Shown one piece after another: positions 7,532 to 16,341 of a stretch of 64,000 nucleotides of DNA (position 1 is its first letter; the number at the start of each line of letters is the position of its first letter). Source of the stretch: CAVVFX01 sp963747535. Lineage in GTDB: Bacteria > Acidobacteriota > Terriglobia > Bryobacterales > Bryobacteraceae. A program made the translations under genes and the position numbers. The stretch lies in the NCBI GenBank assembly GCA_963747535.1, contig CAVVFX010000021.1:1-64000 (forward strand), written 5' to 3'. The notes under the pieces are model-generated. The model was given only the letters and a program-made list of their open reading frames with translations. It did not search any database and was not told where the DNA came from.

Positions 7532-8605
7532 ATGGCGAACCCGCACGAAGAGCCATCCCCCCTCAAATTCATAATCGACGAGCAGCAGCGCCTGCTCGCC
7601 GCACGAGATGAGCTAAATAAAACCGTCGAAGCCTTCAGCCTGGTCACCAACTACCTCGTGCAACGCAATGGCACGCAGCCGAAGCTCGCACCACCACCAG
7701 AGCAACCGAAGCTGATCGAGTCCCCAGCGCAGAGCTATGAAACGATGCCGCCCTGGCGCGATGTCATCAGAGACGCTGTCGCTGCCGGTGCACATTATTC
7801 TGGCGAGATATGGCGCGCGATTCAGAAAAAGTACAACCTCTCTGAGGACTATCGCCCTAACTTCCACCAAGCCCTGTCCCGTACGTTCAAGATGCGCGTC
7901 CTGCGCCGCAAGGGCGGCGAATACATGCTGCGTGGCCAGGCTGCTGCGAACGCTCTTTTTGCGCGCCAGGCTGCTGCGAAGAAGAAGGCTGCGAAGCCAG
8001 AGCGAAAAATCAGGGACATGAGCGGGCCCTCGGGCGAGCGTGGCTTTTGGGCTGAAGCTCTGCCGGCGGTGATCGCGGCCGGCGCGACCGAGCCACTGGC
8101 GATGTGGAAAATGGTGAAGAAAAAGTACGGCGTGCCCGAGAACCGGCACGACGCCTTCTACTCTTCACTGTCGACTGCGCGCCGGAAGAAGCTCATCGTG
8201 CAGAAGCCGGATGGCACGTATTTTCTGCCGTACCGGCTGCCCGGGACTGCTAAAGCTGTTGCGCCGAGGCGCTCGCACCACAAGAAAAAGGAAGGGCCGC
8301 CGCAGGGGTCCGCGCCGAAGTATCCCTCGTTCCCGTGGACCGCCGCCATCAAAGAAGCCATCGGCCTGGGCGCAGATACTCTCGACTCCATCTGGGAATC
8401 GATTCAGCGCAAGCATAACCTGCCCGATGAGAGGAAGAAAACCTTCTGGGTTGCCATGCCTTACGCGCGCAAGAAGGGTCACGTGATTTACAAGAACGGC
8501 AAGTACTCGCTGCCAGCGGTGGTTGCACCTGAGGCCGCGCAGATCAGAATGCGCTCGACCATCATGACGTCGAATGAAAGACCGGAGTACTTACCAACGT
8601 CTTGA
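7532..8605 (+). CDS. Protein with three winged-helix-like repeats, probable DNA-binding
   Basis: The 357-residue protein has an N-terminal helical segment (DEQQRLLAARDELNKTVEAF) that could form a coiled coil. Three repeats of about 63 residues follow, at roughly 73-136, 168-232 and 263-328. Each reads W-x-x-A-I/V-x-A-x-x-x-G-A, then IW/MW-x-x-I/V-x-x-K-Y/H-x-L/V, then R-x-x-F-x-x-x-L and a final G-x-Y-x-L. That order (three helices then a beta-wing) resembles winged-helix modules of the HARE-HTH type. Linkers are lysine/alanine-rich (AAAKKKAAKPERK), as in nucleoid proteins. The function is inferred as DNA binding. Being divergent to integrase 1 and upstream of integrase 2, it may be a recombination accessory factor or regulator. 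Confidence 0.75.
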   Translation: MANPHEEPSPLKFIIDEQQRLLAARDELNKTVEAFSLVTNYLVQRNGTQPKLAPPPEQPKLIESPAQSYETMPPWRDVIRDAVAAGAHYSGEIWRAIQKKYNLSEDYRPNFHQALSRTFKMRVLRRKGGEYMLRGQAAANALFARQAAAKKKAAKPERKIRDMSGPSGERGFWAEALPAVIAAGATEPLAMWKMVKKKYGVPENRHDAFYSSLSTARRKKLIVQKPDGTYFLPYRLPGTAKAVAPRRSHHKKKEGPPQGSAPKYPSFPWTAAIKEAIGLGADTLDSIWESIQRKHNLPDERKKTFWVAMPYARKKGHVIYKNGKYSLPAVVAPEAAQIRMRSTIMTSNERPEYLPTS

Positions 8606-8666
8606 CCGCCGCAGGTGCATCACCCATGTCTCGACCAGGAGGCATACGAGAAATGAAAGGCATACT

Positions 8667-9827
8667 ATGAACAAACTTATAACCACAATCAAGTCGCCGG
8701 TTGAAGTCATTCAGAATCATATTCCCGCCGAGCAAGGCGAACAGGAGTCATTTACCTCGGCTGGCCAGGTTGACGAGACGTCGTGCCGAATTCCCTGCTG
8801 CCAAACAACCACTGAAATCAGAGCTGTCGATGCGGCTGTAAGTTCACCCAGCATAGCCTATGATAATCCCACTTATCAGAAGCTATCCAAAGAACACGCC
8901 GTCCTACCTTTTCTCCTCGCTTCCCAACCCGAGCCAGATACCTGGGATCGCCTGAAGTCCCTAGTACTCGACACTCTCACCTCTACTCACTCGCGCCGGG
9001 CGTACAGCAGCTCGCTCGATCACTTTCATCAGTGGTGTGTCGCCAACGCTGCTGAGGGATTTAATAAAGCGACGGTCCAGCGCTACCGTGCCGCGCTTGA
9101 GCAACAGGGTCTTGCGCCCTCTTCAATAAATGTCCAGCTAAGTGCCATCCGCAAACTCGCCGCCGAAGCCGCCGACAACAGGCTGCTATCACCCGACTTA
9201 GCTGCGGCCGTCGGCCGAACAAAGGGCGTGAAACGCCACGGCACCCGGACCGGCAACTGGCTAACGCGGGGGCAGGCAGAAGAGATCCTCGCTTTACCCG
9301 ACCGCGCGAGTAACAGAGGAAAACGAGACGAGGCATTGCTAAGTCTGCTGGTCGGCTGCGGCCTGCGCCGCGAGGAACTCGCTTTGTTGACCGTCGAGCA
9401 CGTCCAGCAAAGAGACGCCCGTTGGGTAATCGTCGACCTCATCGGAAAAGGAAAGCGGGTCCGCACCGTGCCGATGCCGCCCTGGACCAAAATGGCAATC
9501 AACCAATGGATGGAAGCCGCCGGCATCACGAGTGGTCGTCTACTACGAGCCGTCAACAAAGGCGACCGCATTGTAGGTTCAGGCCTGACCGCTCAGTCCG
9601 TTTTTGAAATTGTCGAGCAATACGGCGCGCGGATCGGGATGGAGATTGCGCCGCACGACCTTCGGCGCAGCTTCGCGAAGCTCGCACACAAAGGTCACGC
9701 CGCATTGGAGCAGATTCAGATTTCACTCGGTCACGCATCGATTCAAACCACCGAACGCTACCTCGGTATCGAACAGGATCTCACCGATGCTCCGTGCGAC
9801 CACCTCGGACTGCGACTCGGCAGATGA
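8667..9827 (+). CDS. Tyrosine recombinase/integrase (copy 2)
   Basis: The ATG at 8667 is preferred over a GTG/ATG extension because GAAAGG lies seven bases upstream; the product is 386 residues. A core-binding domain (about 90-165) precedes a catalytic domain. R234 sits in CGLRREELALL, H330-x-x-R333 in PHDLRRSFAK, H356 in LGHASIQTT and nucleophile Y365 in ERYLGI. The motif set is close to the XerC/XerD type. The N-terminal ~75 residues (rich in E, T and S) are not part of the standard fold. The gene is transcribed away from integrase 1 and follows the repeat-domain protein by 61 bp, so the two may be cotranscribed. Confidence 0.93.
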   Translation: MNKLITTIKSPVEVIQNHIPAEQGEQESFTSAGQVDETSCRIPCCQTTTEIRAVDAAVSSPSIAYDNPTYQKLSKEHAVLPFLLASQPEPDTWDRLKSLVLDTLTSTHSRRAYSSSLDHFHQWCVANAAEGFNKATVQRYRAALEQQGLAPSSINVQLSAIRKLAAEAADNRLLSPDLAAAVGRTKGVKRHGTRTGNWLTRGQAEEILALPDRASNRGKRDEALLSLLVGCGLRREELALLTVEHVQQRDARWVIVDLIGKGKRVRTVPMPPWTKMAINQWMEAAGITSGRLLRAVNKGDRIVGSGLTAQSVFEIVEQYGARIGMEIAPHDLRRSFAKLAHKGHAALEQIQISLGHASIQTTERYLGIEQDLTDAPCDHLGLRLGR

Positions 9828-9961
9828 TTCACTTGCGCTGAACCAACCCACTGAACGTTCCAATTGCAATCGCGGAGGTGACATTACGAAATCTGTATCT
9901 CATATCCTTGTAAACTGTCTGGTAAGAGCGCGCCAGCTTAGCCGGCGCACGCAACGAACAG

Positions 9962-10040
9962 CACTTATAACTACTGTTGCGAGCAGCTATCTCAAGTAAG
10001 TGCTGGCCTCATGCCTACTAAGTTGACCCACTTATAACTA
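9962..10040 (+). repeat. Direct repeats CACTTATAACTA downstream of integrase 2
   Basis: Perfect 12-mers stand at 9962-9973 and 10029-10040, 67 bp apart. A near copy, ACTTATAACCA, lies at 8675-8685 at the start of the integrase 2 gene. The 420-bp stretch 9828-10247 holds no gene that I can support. The repeats could be arm-type binding sites or core sites of the neighbouring recombinase, but this is inference. Confidence 0.5.
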
Positions 10041-10162
10041 ATCGGACTGGTCAGTCGAGTACGGAGAGACCGCTCTGCTGGATAGAGTGCACCAGCGGAG
10101 GTCGCAGCCAGAGCACGTGTTTGCCTCAGCCACGCCTAAGTCGCGCTTTAATCTCGACCCGG

Positions 10163-10190
10163 TTGACCGAAGATAGGTAAAATAGATACA
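10163..10190 (+). promoter_or_regulatory. Possible promoter of the HTH gene at 10248
   Basis: TTGACC (10163-10168) and GATACA (10185-10190) are separated by 16 bases, about 58 bp upstream of the ATG. The -35 matches the sigma-70 consensus at five of six bases; the -10 is weak. Confidence 0.3.
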
Positions 10191-10247
10191 AGGCGCGCGT
10201 AGGGGTGGTGCTGTTAGCGAACTCGGGAGGACCATACGTCAGAGACC

Positions 10248-10586
10248 ATGAATAGCGCGGAACTGATCACAACATCTGAAGCAGCTGAACGCCTCGGCAA
10301 AAGTATACGCGCAGTGTTGAGACTATGTTCCAATCGAACGCTGCGATCCCGCCGCTTTGGAGCCAGAACACTTCTGGTCGAGTCCGACTCTCTGATTAAC
10401 GCAAGGAGCGTTAAACGTGGTCGACCGAAGAGCCCGCACCCGGAAACCCGGCTGGCCGCCCGACTTCGAAAGATGGGCAAATTATCGCTGGCCCAGGAGG
10501 TAGAGGGCGCATTCGCCAGTCGTCGCGCCAATAAAATTACGGTCCCGTCGATTCCCGCTACTCTCCCCGAGGATCCGCATAGATAG
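10248..10586 (+). CDS. Small helix-turn-helix protein, excisionase/MerR-like
   Basis: The 112-residue protein starts with LITTSEAAERLGKSIRAVLRLC, the HTH_17/excisionase pattern (T-x-x-E-A-A-x-x-L-G-x-S). A wing-like SRRFGARTLLVESDSL follows, then a basic tail (VKRGRPKSPHP) typical of DNA-binding small regulators. It could direct excision with a neighbouring recombinase or regulate transcription. The best Shine-Dalgarno-like run (GGGAGG) is about 17 bases upstream, which is longer than ideal. The start is therefore less certain than the frame. Confidence 0.65.
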   Translation: MNSAELITTSEAAERLGKSIRAVLRLCSNRTLRSRRFGARTLLVESDSLINARSVKRGRPKSPHPETRLAARLRKMGKLSLAQEVEGAFASRRANKITVPSIPATLPEDPHR

Positions 10587-11030
10587 TTAGCGGCGGCTCT
10601 AAACTATTCCGGTTTACGCAGGTTCCACGTGTGGGGATTGGCGACTTACCGGTTCGCAAGAGAATCCGCAAGTGTGTCTTGCCGGCCGTGCACCGCTGGT
10701 TTTTGTGAGTCCGACACCTCGCACAAATGTATAGTGTAGTCCTATAGCCCGCAAGGATCGCGACTCAACTAACTGATTCTAAGTTACTTGTCGGCGATAT
10801 TCGAAATGTGCTCCTTCGCGAACTTTAACGTGCCGCCGAGGCTCACTGTTTTCCATGGCGTCCTAGTATTCCAGTATGTCCCTGACCGCCACCGCTCTAT
10901 TTCCTCCGCGACAACCAAACCGGAACAGTCTGAGATTCGGCAAGCGCCGACGCCAGATCAACTCACAACGGCGGAAAGCCCCAAATTCTTTTTGAGCTCT
11001 TTCTCACGCGCACGGCGATTGCCGCAGCTA
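10587..11030. other. 444-bp stretch without a recognisable feature
   Basis: Short frames on both strands have no domain-like content. I see no strong hairpin, repeat or RNA motif. Confidence 0.5.
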
Positions 11031-11237
11031 TCAGCCGGTTAGTTCGACACAGAACTCGACCCTCACATCATGTCCACCGACGACGACCACCGTTCTGAAA
11101 TGCGAGCACGACTGACGCACGACCGCTTCAGCCGGCCCGAACGCGATCAGCGTTTGTCGGTGGCAATGGGGACAAGTCACGCGATAGACGCAGCCTTTCG
11201 GACCCTGGTATTGATGCGCTCGAATTGCGGTGGTCAT
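11031..11237 (-). CDS. Small putative zinc-ribbon protein
   Basis: The 68-residue product contains TCPHCHRQT and, about 20 residues later, RQSCSHFRTV. This gives C-x2-C plus a C-x-H pair that could bind one zinc ion. Phage and plasmid elements often carry small zinc-ribbon proteins in replication blocks. GAGGAG precedes the start by about 11 bases. The gene is the last in the leftward series and follows the iteron-like cluster. It has no homologue that I can name, and a chance frame cannot be excluded. Confidence 0.45.
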   Translation of the reverse strand: MTTAIRAHQYQGPKGCVYRVTCPHCHRQTLIAFGPAEAVVRQSCSHFRTVVVVGGHDVRVEFCVELTG

Positions 11238-11287
11238 GCCTTCAAACTCTCCTCTCTTAACTCGCCGCCGTTCAGTCCGCCAGCCTC

Positions 11288-11498
11288 AGTTCGCCGTTTC
11301 CCACCCTAGGGGGTGGGGAAACTCGGCGGACTGCATGAATGGGCCAGTTCGCCAAGTTCGCCAAAACTGTGTCGGCGAACTGGCGAACTCAATAGAATCA
11401 ATGACATGGCACGTGTTCAAGAGTATCAGTTCGCCGGGTTTTTTCAGTTCGCCGGCGAACTGGCGAACTGGCATATTTCGGCGACACACCGGCGAACT
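11288..11498. repeat. Iteron-like cluster: ten copies of AGTTCGCC in both orientations
   Basis: AGTTCGCC occurs at 11288, 11346, 11355, 11428 and 11446. Its complement GGCGAACT occurs at 11374, 11382, 11454, 11462 and 11491. A one-base variant lies at 11325. Pairs form dyads: two direct copies at 11346-11362 face two at 11374-11389, and 11446-11461 is a perfect 16-bp palindrome followed at once by another copy. A stem CCACCC-TAGG-GGGTGG lies at 11301. The cluster is non-coding and directly 3' of the RepA-type ATPase gene, where an origin, partition site or regulator-binding site would fit. Confidence 0.85.
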
Positions 11499-11512
11499 GA
11501 ATTTGACGTGGT

Positions 11513-12571
11513 TCATGCATCCCTTTCCGTCTCGTTCTCGCAGTCGACCCAGGTATGCAAACCGGCATTCCTTTCGCCAGGATCGCGCCGGATCGTCCCC
11601 TTCGCGACACCATCTTGAAGAAACCTCCTGGCCCGGCTCCGGCTTACTCCCTTCGGTCCTGCCAGGCTTTCAAAATCACCTGTGCGGATGCGGGGGTTCT
11701 CGATCAGGAGTTGCTGAAGTAATTCTTCATTCGTCCGCATGGTCGGTCGCGTATCCAAGACGAACTCGCCGTCGCGGTAGTGGAAGATGGTCTCGGGTTC
11801 GACCGTGAAGCGCGCCTTGAAGGCGGTGAGCCGCAAGGTGGTCAATGTGGAGACATCGCCCAAGTTCATGAGCTTGTATCCGACGTCGACACTGGCCTTG
11901 ATGTCCGAACTTCCTCGATATTCCTTCGACGTTTCGCCTTTGCCGGAGTGGTGAAGGACAAGGATGGTCGCTCCCAGATCGGCCAGCCGGCGAAGAAAGT
12001 GCATGAAGGGACGCACCTCACTTGAGCTGTTTTCGTCACCGTCGAAAAATGCGATAAAACTATCGACTATGATTACCGGTTTTGGGGTGCAACCCATCAC
12101 CCACTCGACCACCACCGCGGAGCCTGGGTGAGGCGCTTCTTGCTCAACCCACCCACCCCAAATCTTGAAGTTCTCCGAGACGTCGATTCCCAGCCTGTCC
12201 AGTCGCTCAAGTACTACGGACAGGGGATTCTCCCGGTCGAGAACCAGCACAGGCCTGCGCTGCGTCTGCAGACCGGCAAACGGTGCACCGCGTTCAATGC
12301 TGCTTGCCAGCGCTGTCGCAAATGTTGTCTTACCGCATCCGGAGTCGCCGGAAATCATCGTTATAGTCCCAGCCGCGAGAATGCCCTCGACGATGTAATC
12401 GATCTTCTGCGCGGCATAGGTGCGGATCGATGGCAAGTCGGCAATCGAGCGTATCTTCGGAGCGTTGCAGTTCGGTTCTACGTCGGGCGGTGTGTCGGCC
12501 GAGTCCGGGGCCCACTGATTCGACATCTCGTCGATATCCGTTTCCTTTGTGATTTCGTACGATCGACTCAC
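11513..12571 (-). CDS. RepA-type hexameric ATPase (AAA_25/RecA-like)
   Basis: The 352-residue protein has Walker A GDSGCGKTT (75-83), Walker B PVIIVDS with D170, and LHHSGKG (207-213), which matches the histidine-containing sensor of RepA/RecA-like plasmid and phage helicases. RGSSDIKASVD follows, as in AAA_25 ATPases. The C-terminal ~70 residues (LLIENPRIRTGDFESLAGPKGVSRS...) look like a winged helix for DNA binding. It should hydrolyse ATP and act in replication initiation or unwinding. Its start overlaps the stop of the primase gene by four bases (12568-12571), so translation is coupled. Confidence 0.88.
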   Translation of the reverse strand: MSRSYEITKETDIDEMSNQWAPDSADTPPDVEPNCNAPKIRSIADLPSIRTYAAQKIDYIVEGILAAGTITMISGDSGCGKTTFATALASSIERGAPFAGLQTQRRPVLVLDRENPLSVVLERLDRLGIDVSENFKIWGGWVEQEAPHPGSAVVVEWVMGCTPKPVIIVDSFIAFFDGDENSSSEVRPFMHFLRRLADLGATILVLHHSGKGETSKEYRGSSDIKASVDVGYKLMNLGDVSTLTTLRLTAFKARFTVEPETIFHYRDGEFVLDTRPTMRTNEELLQQLLIENPRIRTGDFESLAGPKGVSRSRARRFLQDGVAKGTIRRDPGERNAGLHTWVDCENETERDA

Positions 12572-13455
12572 CGCCCTACCTCCTCGGGGTCCAGAAGATT
12601 GATCAGCCCCACTTCGGAGTACCCGCGATCAAACCATTCCGAAACGTCTTTTACACCGCCCAATTCGAGAACGCGCAGCCGGGCCACTTTCCCGAAGAGG
12701 GCACGCGCCACCTTCGCCATGTGCTCGCGGCCAGGTTTGTCGTTGTCCGGTATCAGAATTACTTCGCGGCCCGCCAGCGCTTCGGTGTATTGCGGCAACC
12801 ATGGCTGATTCGCGCCGAACGGGTTGGTCGTCGCCACAAAGCCGTGCTCTCGGAGAGTCTCGCAGTCCTTCTCTCCTTCGGCGATGAAGACAATTGGCGC
12901 TTCGAGCACCTCCCTGTAACGATAAAGAACCTTCTCCGAGTCCGTTGGTCCACGCGGTGCAAATCCTCCACGGCCGTCTGGTCGCCACGCCCTGAAGGTT
13001 TTATCGCCGTTCAATTCGTGGCGACGAATCTGGTACACAACTTGTCCGGAGGCGTCGGTATAGTCGTAGACCGCTGTTACAGGCCAGTCATCCACGCGTC
13101 GGGCTACGCGTTCTGCTTGCTTCCGGCGGCCCTTCAGATCCTGATACATAGTTGCTGGTGCTGCCTTCCACAGCCCAATAGCCTTCAGCGCCGCGACGAC
13201 ATCGTGCTGTTGGCATCCGGCGAAACAGTGGACGAGCGGCTTTCCGGTTTCACTTATTTTGATCGACAAACTGGGGATCTTGTCGTCGTGCGCCGGACAC
13301 CGGACCATTGCCGTCGATCCGTTGCGTTTGCCGTCGAGCGCCTTCACCATTACGTCGACGTCGGACCAGCCCCAGCCAGCCTCGATGTGCTCGCGAGACC
13401 TCCCAGCGCCCGGATAGCACGGGAACATTTCTGGAGTGGTATGGACAGCGCTCAT
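12568..13455 (-). CDS. CHC2 zinc-finger/TOPRIM primase-like protein
   Basis: The 295-residue protein has an N-terminal zinc ribbon with C53-P-A-H56 and H76-C77-F-A-G-C81 (the C-x2-H...C-x3-C pattern of CHC2 primases). A TOPRIM fold follows: E193 in IAEGEKDCE, then D237-x-D239 in LIPDNDKPG. It is half the length of DnaG and lacks the helicase-binding domain, as in phage and plasmid primases. Together with the RepA-like ATPase and the Prim-Pol it builds a replication module. Both ends overlap the neighbours by four bases, so it is part of a tight operon with 13452-13694 and 11513-12571. Confidence 0.9.
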   Translation of the reverse strand: MSAVHTTPEMFPCYPGAGRSREHIEAGWGWSDVDVMVKALDGKRNGSTAMVRCPAHDDKIPSLSIKISETGKPLVHCFAGCQQHDVVAALKAIGLWKAAPATMYQDLKGRRKQAERVARRVDDWPVTAVYDYTDASGQVVYQIRRHELNGDKTFRAWRPDGRGGFAPRGPTDSEKVLYRYREVLEAPIVFIAEGEKDCETLREHGFVATTNPFGANQPWLPQYTEALAGREVILIPDNDKPGREHMAKVARALFGKVARLRVLELGGVKDVSEWFDRGYSEVGLINLLDPEEVGR

Positions 13456-13694
13456 TGCGCACCCTCAGTCACACCCAATTGCCGGCGTAACGATTCGGCG
13501 ACAATACTCACCGCCTGCACACTGCGCACTTCGCCGTGATGGACTTGGTGGACAACTAGGCGAGATATAGGAAGTCTCCCGGTTCGAATCACGACGACAC
13601 CCCTTCGCCAGTCGTCGCAGATGCGACCACCATCGCCAGAAAGGGACTGCCCCAATGGTTTGACCGCAGAAAGTTGTGTAACCGTGAGTAACAT
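13452..13694 (-). CDS. Small protein of unknown function in the replication operon
   Basis: The 80-residue product (from MLLTVTQLS) has no domain that I recognise. Its central part, DDWRRGVVVIRTGRLPISRLVVH, is basic and could form beta strands. The stop overlaps the primase start by four bases and GGAG lies 10 bases before the ATG at 13694. Both support a real coupled gene. A longer form from 13733 is possible but has poorer content. Confidence 0.6.
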   Translation of the reverse strand: MLLTVTQLSAVKPLGQSLSGDGGRICDDWRRGVVVIRTGRLPISRLVVHQVHHGEVRSVQAVSIVAESLRRQLGVTEGAQ

Positions 13695-13759
13695 GCAGGT
13701 GTAACTCCATTTATAAGGGGAGAACCCGCACATGGACTAATATGATCTTTTCTGTACTT

Positions 13760-14569
13760 TCAGAGAAGGTCTTTTGGATCGCACGGCATGAAGTGGTTTG
13801 TGATGTAAGCCGCGACCTTAGCGCGCGTTTTGTCGCTGGCTTTGCTATGGTTCTTCAGGTCCAGGTACGCGGTGCGACTAATTCTCATGTTTCTAGCCTG
13901 GAAGGCATGACTCTTAGTTTCTGTGTGCGCCATGCACCTGTCGAGCCACTCCTGCCGCGTCTTCGGCCGGGATGGTTCCGTCTGCGCCTTAGTGGTCCGT
14001 TGGATGATCAGCTTACTTCGTTCTACCTGCAGCGTTTCGCCGATCCGCACCATGATAGCGCCGGGCACGTCGCGGAACGGCCCCATGGCCTTGAAGCTGA
14101 CGCGGTCGAGGTCTATGTGGATCCTGTCAGAGAGTTCGGCTTTTACAAAGTTAATGAGGTCCGCAACGTCTTGATCGAAGGTCGGCGTGTCCCGAAGTTT
14201 GACCGCTTCTTCCGCGAATCGATCCGCCGCAAGCTGGGCATATGCGCGTTTCAACGCCTGCTCTTCCCCCATCGAAAGAACACGCGGGGGCTCCTTAACC
14301 GCGTCGACGATCCGGCGGATAACCTGATCCGGGGTTTCTTGGTTCTCGTCGGCCACTATGGCGCGCCCTTCCGCGAATCCTCCGTGGAAATCATACCAGC
14401 CGCCAAACAGTTCAGTACAGCCATTCGCGCCAGTTAATAAGATACTCTGGCGCTGCTCGGTTCCCCCTCTTCTCCAACGATGATTCACTGGATGTGCCAT
14501 TTCACGAACTCGAACAAGAGGAGTGACTGCAGCGCCGGTCGTAGGCTCATTTATTCCGCATTGGCACAT
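13760..14569 (-). CDS. Hypothetical protein with an N-terminal Cys motif and HTH-like C-terminus
   Basis: The 269-residue protein starts MCQCGINEPTTGAA, which resembles the C-x-C-G-x-x-T-x-P start of some phage HNH-associated proteins, but no HNH triad follows. The middle is helical and charged (RIVDAVKEPPRVLSMGEEQALKRAYAQLA). Near the C-terminus, MRISRTAYLDLKNHSKASDK followed by TRAKVAAYI resembles the end of a helix-turn-helix repressor domain. The role is unknown. It lies in the same direction as the replication genes, 26 bp before the next frame, so it is probably cotranscribed. Confidence 0.6.
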   Translation of the reverse strand: MCQCGINEPTTGAAVTPLVRVREMAHPVNHRWRRGGTEQRQSILLTGANGCTELFGGWYDFHGGFAEGRAIVADENQETPDQVIRRIVDAVKEPPRVLSMGEEQALKRAYAQLAADRFAEEAVKLRDTPTFDQDVADLINFVKAELSDRIHIDLDRVSFKAMGPFRDVPGAIMVRIGETLQVERSKLIIQRTTKAQTEPSRPKTRQEWLDRCMAHTETKSHAFQARNMRISRTAYLDLKNHSKASDKTRAKVAAYITNHFMPCDPKDLL

Positions 14570-14888
14570 TGCGGCACCGGAATCTGCAGATATGGCCCGG
14601 CATGCCTGTATCGTTGGTGTCCTGGTTGTGACCCTCGGTCGCCCGTCCGCCGGAACATTCGGTACGAAGTCATGGTGAAGTCGTTTTCACGGGAAGTCAA
14701 AAAACACGGCGGGTAACAATCGGCACAGAAAAGTTGCGGAACTTTTTGCAGAGAATTTGCGATCTCCCACTGATTCAGAGCGTGGAGTGCTGAGTCAGAG
14801 CAGTTGATGCGCTGCTGGGCAAGCTTCGAGCATAGGTGTATGTGTGTAATAGTGTCCCCGCATTTTCCGCCACTCTACCCGCATTCTG
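14570..14888. other. 319-bp stretch without a gene
   Basis: It lies between the Prim-Pol gene and the hypothetical gene at 13760-14569. I see no coding frame or repeat. An interrupted dyad, AAAAGTT-GCGG-AACTTTTT (14729 region), is present and may be a terminator or operator. Confidence 0.35.
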
Positions 14889-16043
14889 CTAACGGCGGTA
14901 GTAGTAGATTGCATCCTTGACCTTCTTGGGATTAAGCGTCAGCCGTTTAGCAATTTCTGCTGTGGTCAAGTCGGGCTGAGCATGGTGCAGAGCGAGAATC
15001 GCCTTGGTCTGCGGCAATACCTTCCGACCCTTCTTCAACCCAGTTGCCCGGCTTTCTTTCTTTCGCTTTTTCGGGATCCACGTTTCTCGCGTCGCCTCGA
15101 TTGCGCGCCGCAAAGTCCACAGCGCATAGTTACCACCCGGCCGCGACTCATTGAATTTGGGTCGATACAAACCCGAGCGCATGAAAAAACGGTACATCTG
15201 TCTTAAGTTGTGACGGCAATAAAAAGCCAACTTGCACGCGAGCGCAAAGTCGTCTTCGCTGGGAGTTTGGAATTTCTTCCGTCGACCCTTCCAGTAGAAT
15301 CGGGCGACAGGATCGTGAAGCATTGCGCCCAACACGACTTTGTCCGGCAGCGGGGTTCCCTCCTGGTCGGCAATGTTGTCGAACCACCCAGGCAATTCGC
15401 CGTCTGGCACCTGCTGGTCACGGATGATCGCTTTAGATGAGTTGTCAGCCAGGGCCGATAACACAAAATCCGGCAAGTCGGCCAATGCCTGTTCATCGGG
15501 GCCGTACTCTTCCGGGAAATGGTAGTAGCCGCCGCAGACGTGCCGGGAGCCGGCCGCAACACAATAGCCACCGTGAGCGCGGATATCGACTCCCGGAAGT
15601 ACCTTAGTCCGCGTGCGAATCATGGTTTGCAATGACGAATTGAAATAAATGTGTCGCGATCCATTTTCTCTTCCAGTCACGACTACCACCGTGTACGGAA
15701 TCCGCTTACCCGCGTCGATCTGCAAATACCCCAATGACCGCAAGCCGTTTACATCTTCCCGAACGTCGATGTCAAGGGCGGTGGTGACTACACCTGTAAC
15801 GACGCCGTAGTTGGCGTAAGGGTATTTGCGGAACCACCGGCGGATACGGTTCGGGTCGGTGGTGGCCCGCCGCCTGTAGTTGCTCCAGCGGGGATGCTTC
15901 CCCGCATCCGGGCAATCTGGAGTCCCGCACTCGCAGGTCAGCACACCGGGCGACGACTCGATAATACCCCAAAGTGGGAATATCGGTCCCAGCGCACAGC
16001 TCAACACGACCTGTTGCTCTCTCTCCTCCTGAGTTAGCATCAT
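14889..16043 (-). CDS. Bifunctional primase/polymerase (Prim-Pol) domain protein
   Basis: The 384-residue protein matches the archaeo-eukaryotic-type Prim-Pol of phages and plasmids. It has a Cys cluster ending in GKHP (37-51), D91-I-D93 (metal-binding DxD), SRHIYF (129-134, nucleotide-binding) and GVDIRAHGGYCVAAGS (151-166). A basic linker (KKRKKESRATGLKKGRK) leads to a C-terminal HTH (LTTAEIAKRLTLNPKKVKDA) that could recognise the origin. It should make primers and perhaps extend DNA. A second primase of another fold in the same block (12568-13455) is notable. Confidence 0.9.
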   Translation of the reverse strand: MMLTQEEREQQVVLSCALGPIFPLWGIIESSPGVLTCECGTPDCPDAGKHPRWSNYRRRATTDPNRIRRWFRKYPYANYGVVTGVVTTALDIDVREDVNGLRSLGYLQIDAGKRIPYTVVVVTGRENGSRHIYFNSSLQTMIRTRTKVLPGVDIRAHGGYCVAAGSRHVCGGYYHFPEEYGPDEQALADLPDFVLSALADNSSKAIIRDQQVPDGELPGWFDNIADQEGTPLPDKVVLGAMLHDPVARFYWKGRRKKFQTPSEDDFALACKLAFYCRHNLRQMYRFFMRSGLYRPKFNESRPGGNYALWTLRRAIEATRETWIPKKRKKESRATGLKKGRKVLPQTKAILALHHAQPDLTTAEIAKRLTLNPKKVKDAIYYYRR

Positions 16044-16341
16044 AAGCCATCACTCGATCCGTCAACCGGTCGAGTAAGGAGACCACTCGCCAATCTGTCC
16101 CGAACAGACTAGTCATAAGACGAATCGTAGAAACATATGTGTCTTTAGGTCGGTCTCTAACGTTGATTGTCGCCAGTAGTGTAAATCAGGGAGTCCGAAA
16201 ACATTCCAGGGCATAGTGACATTCCCGAACTCGCTGTCGCTGATCTTTCCCCACTTACAGCGTTCGCACAACGGACTTACACCGCACCTTCGCGCCAAAC
16301 GCTATCCATAAGCTCGCCGATAAACGTAGGGCAAAGCTTCG

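Noticed and set aside
11288..11498. CRISPR-like repeats
   Set aside because: The octamers occur in both orientations with irregular spacing and are too short.
13760..14569. HNH endonuclease
   Set aside because: Only the C-x-C-G start resembles HNH-associated proteins; the His-Asn-His triad is absent.
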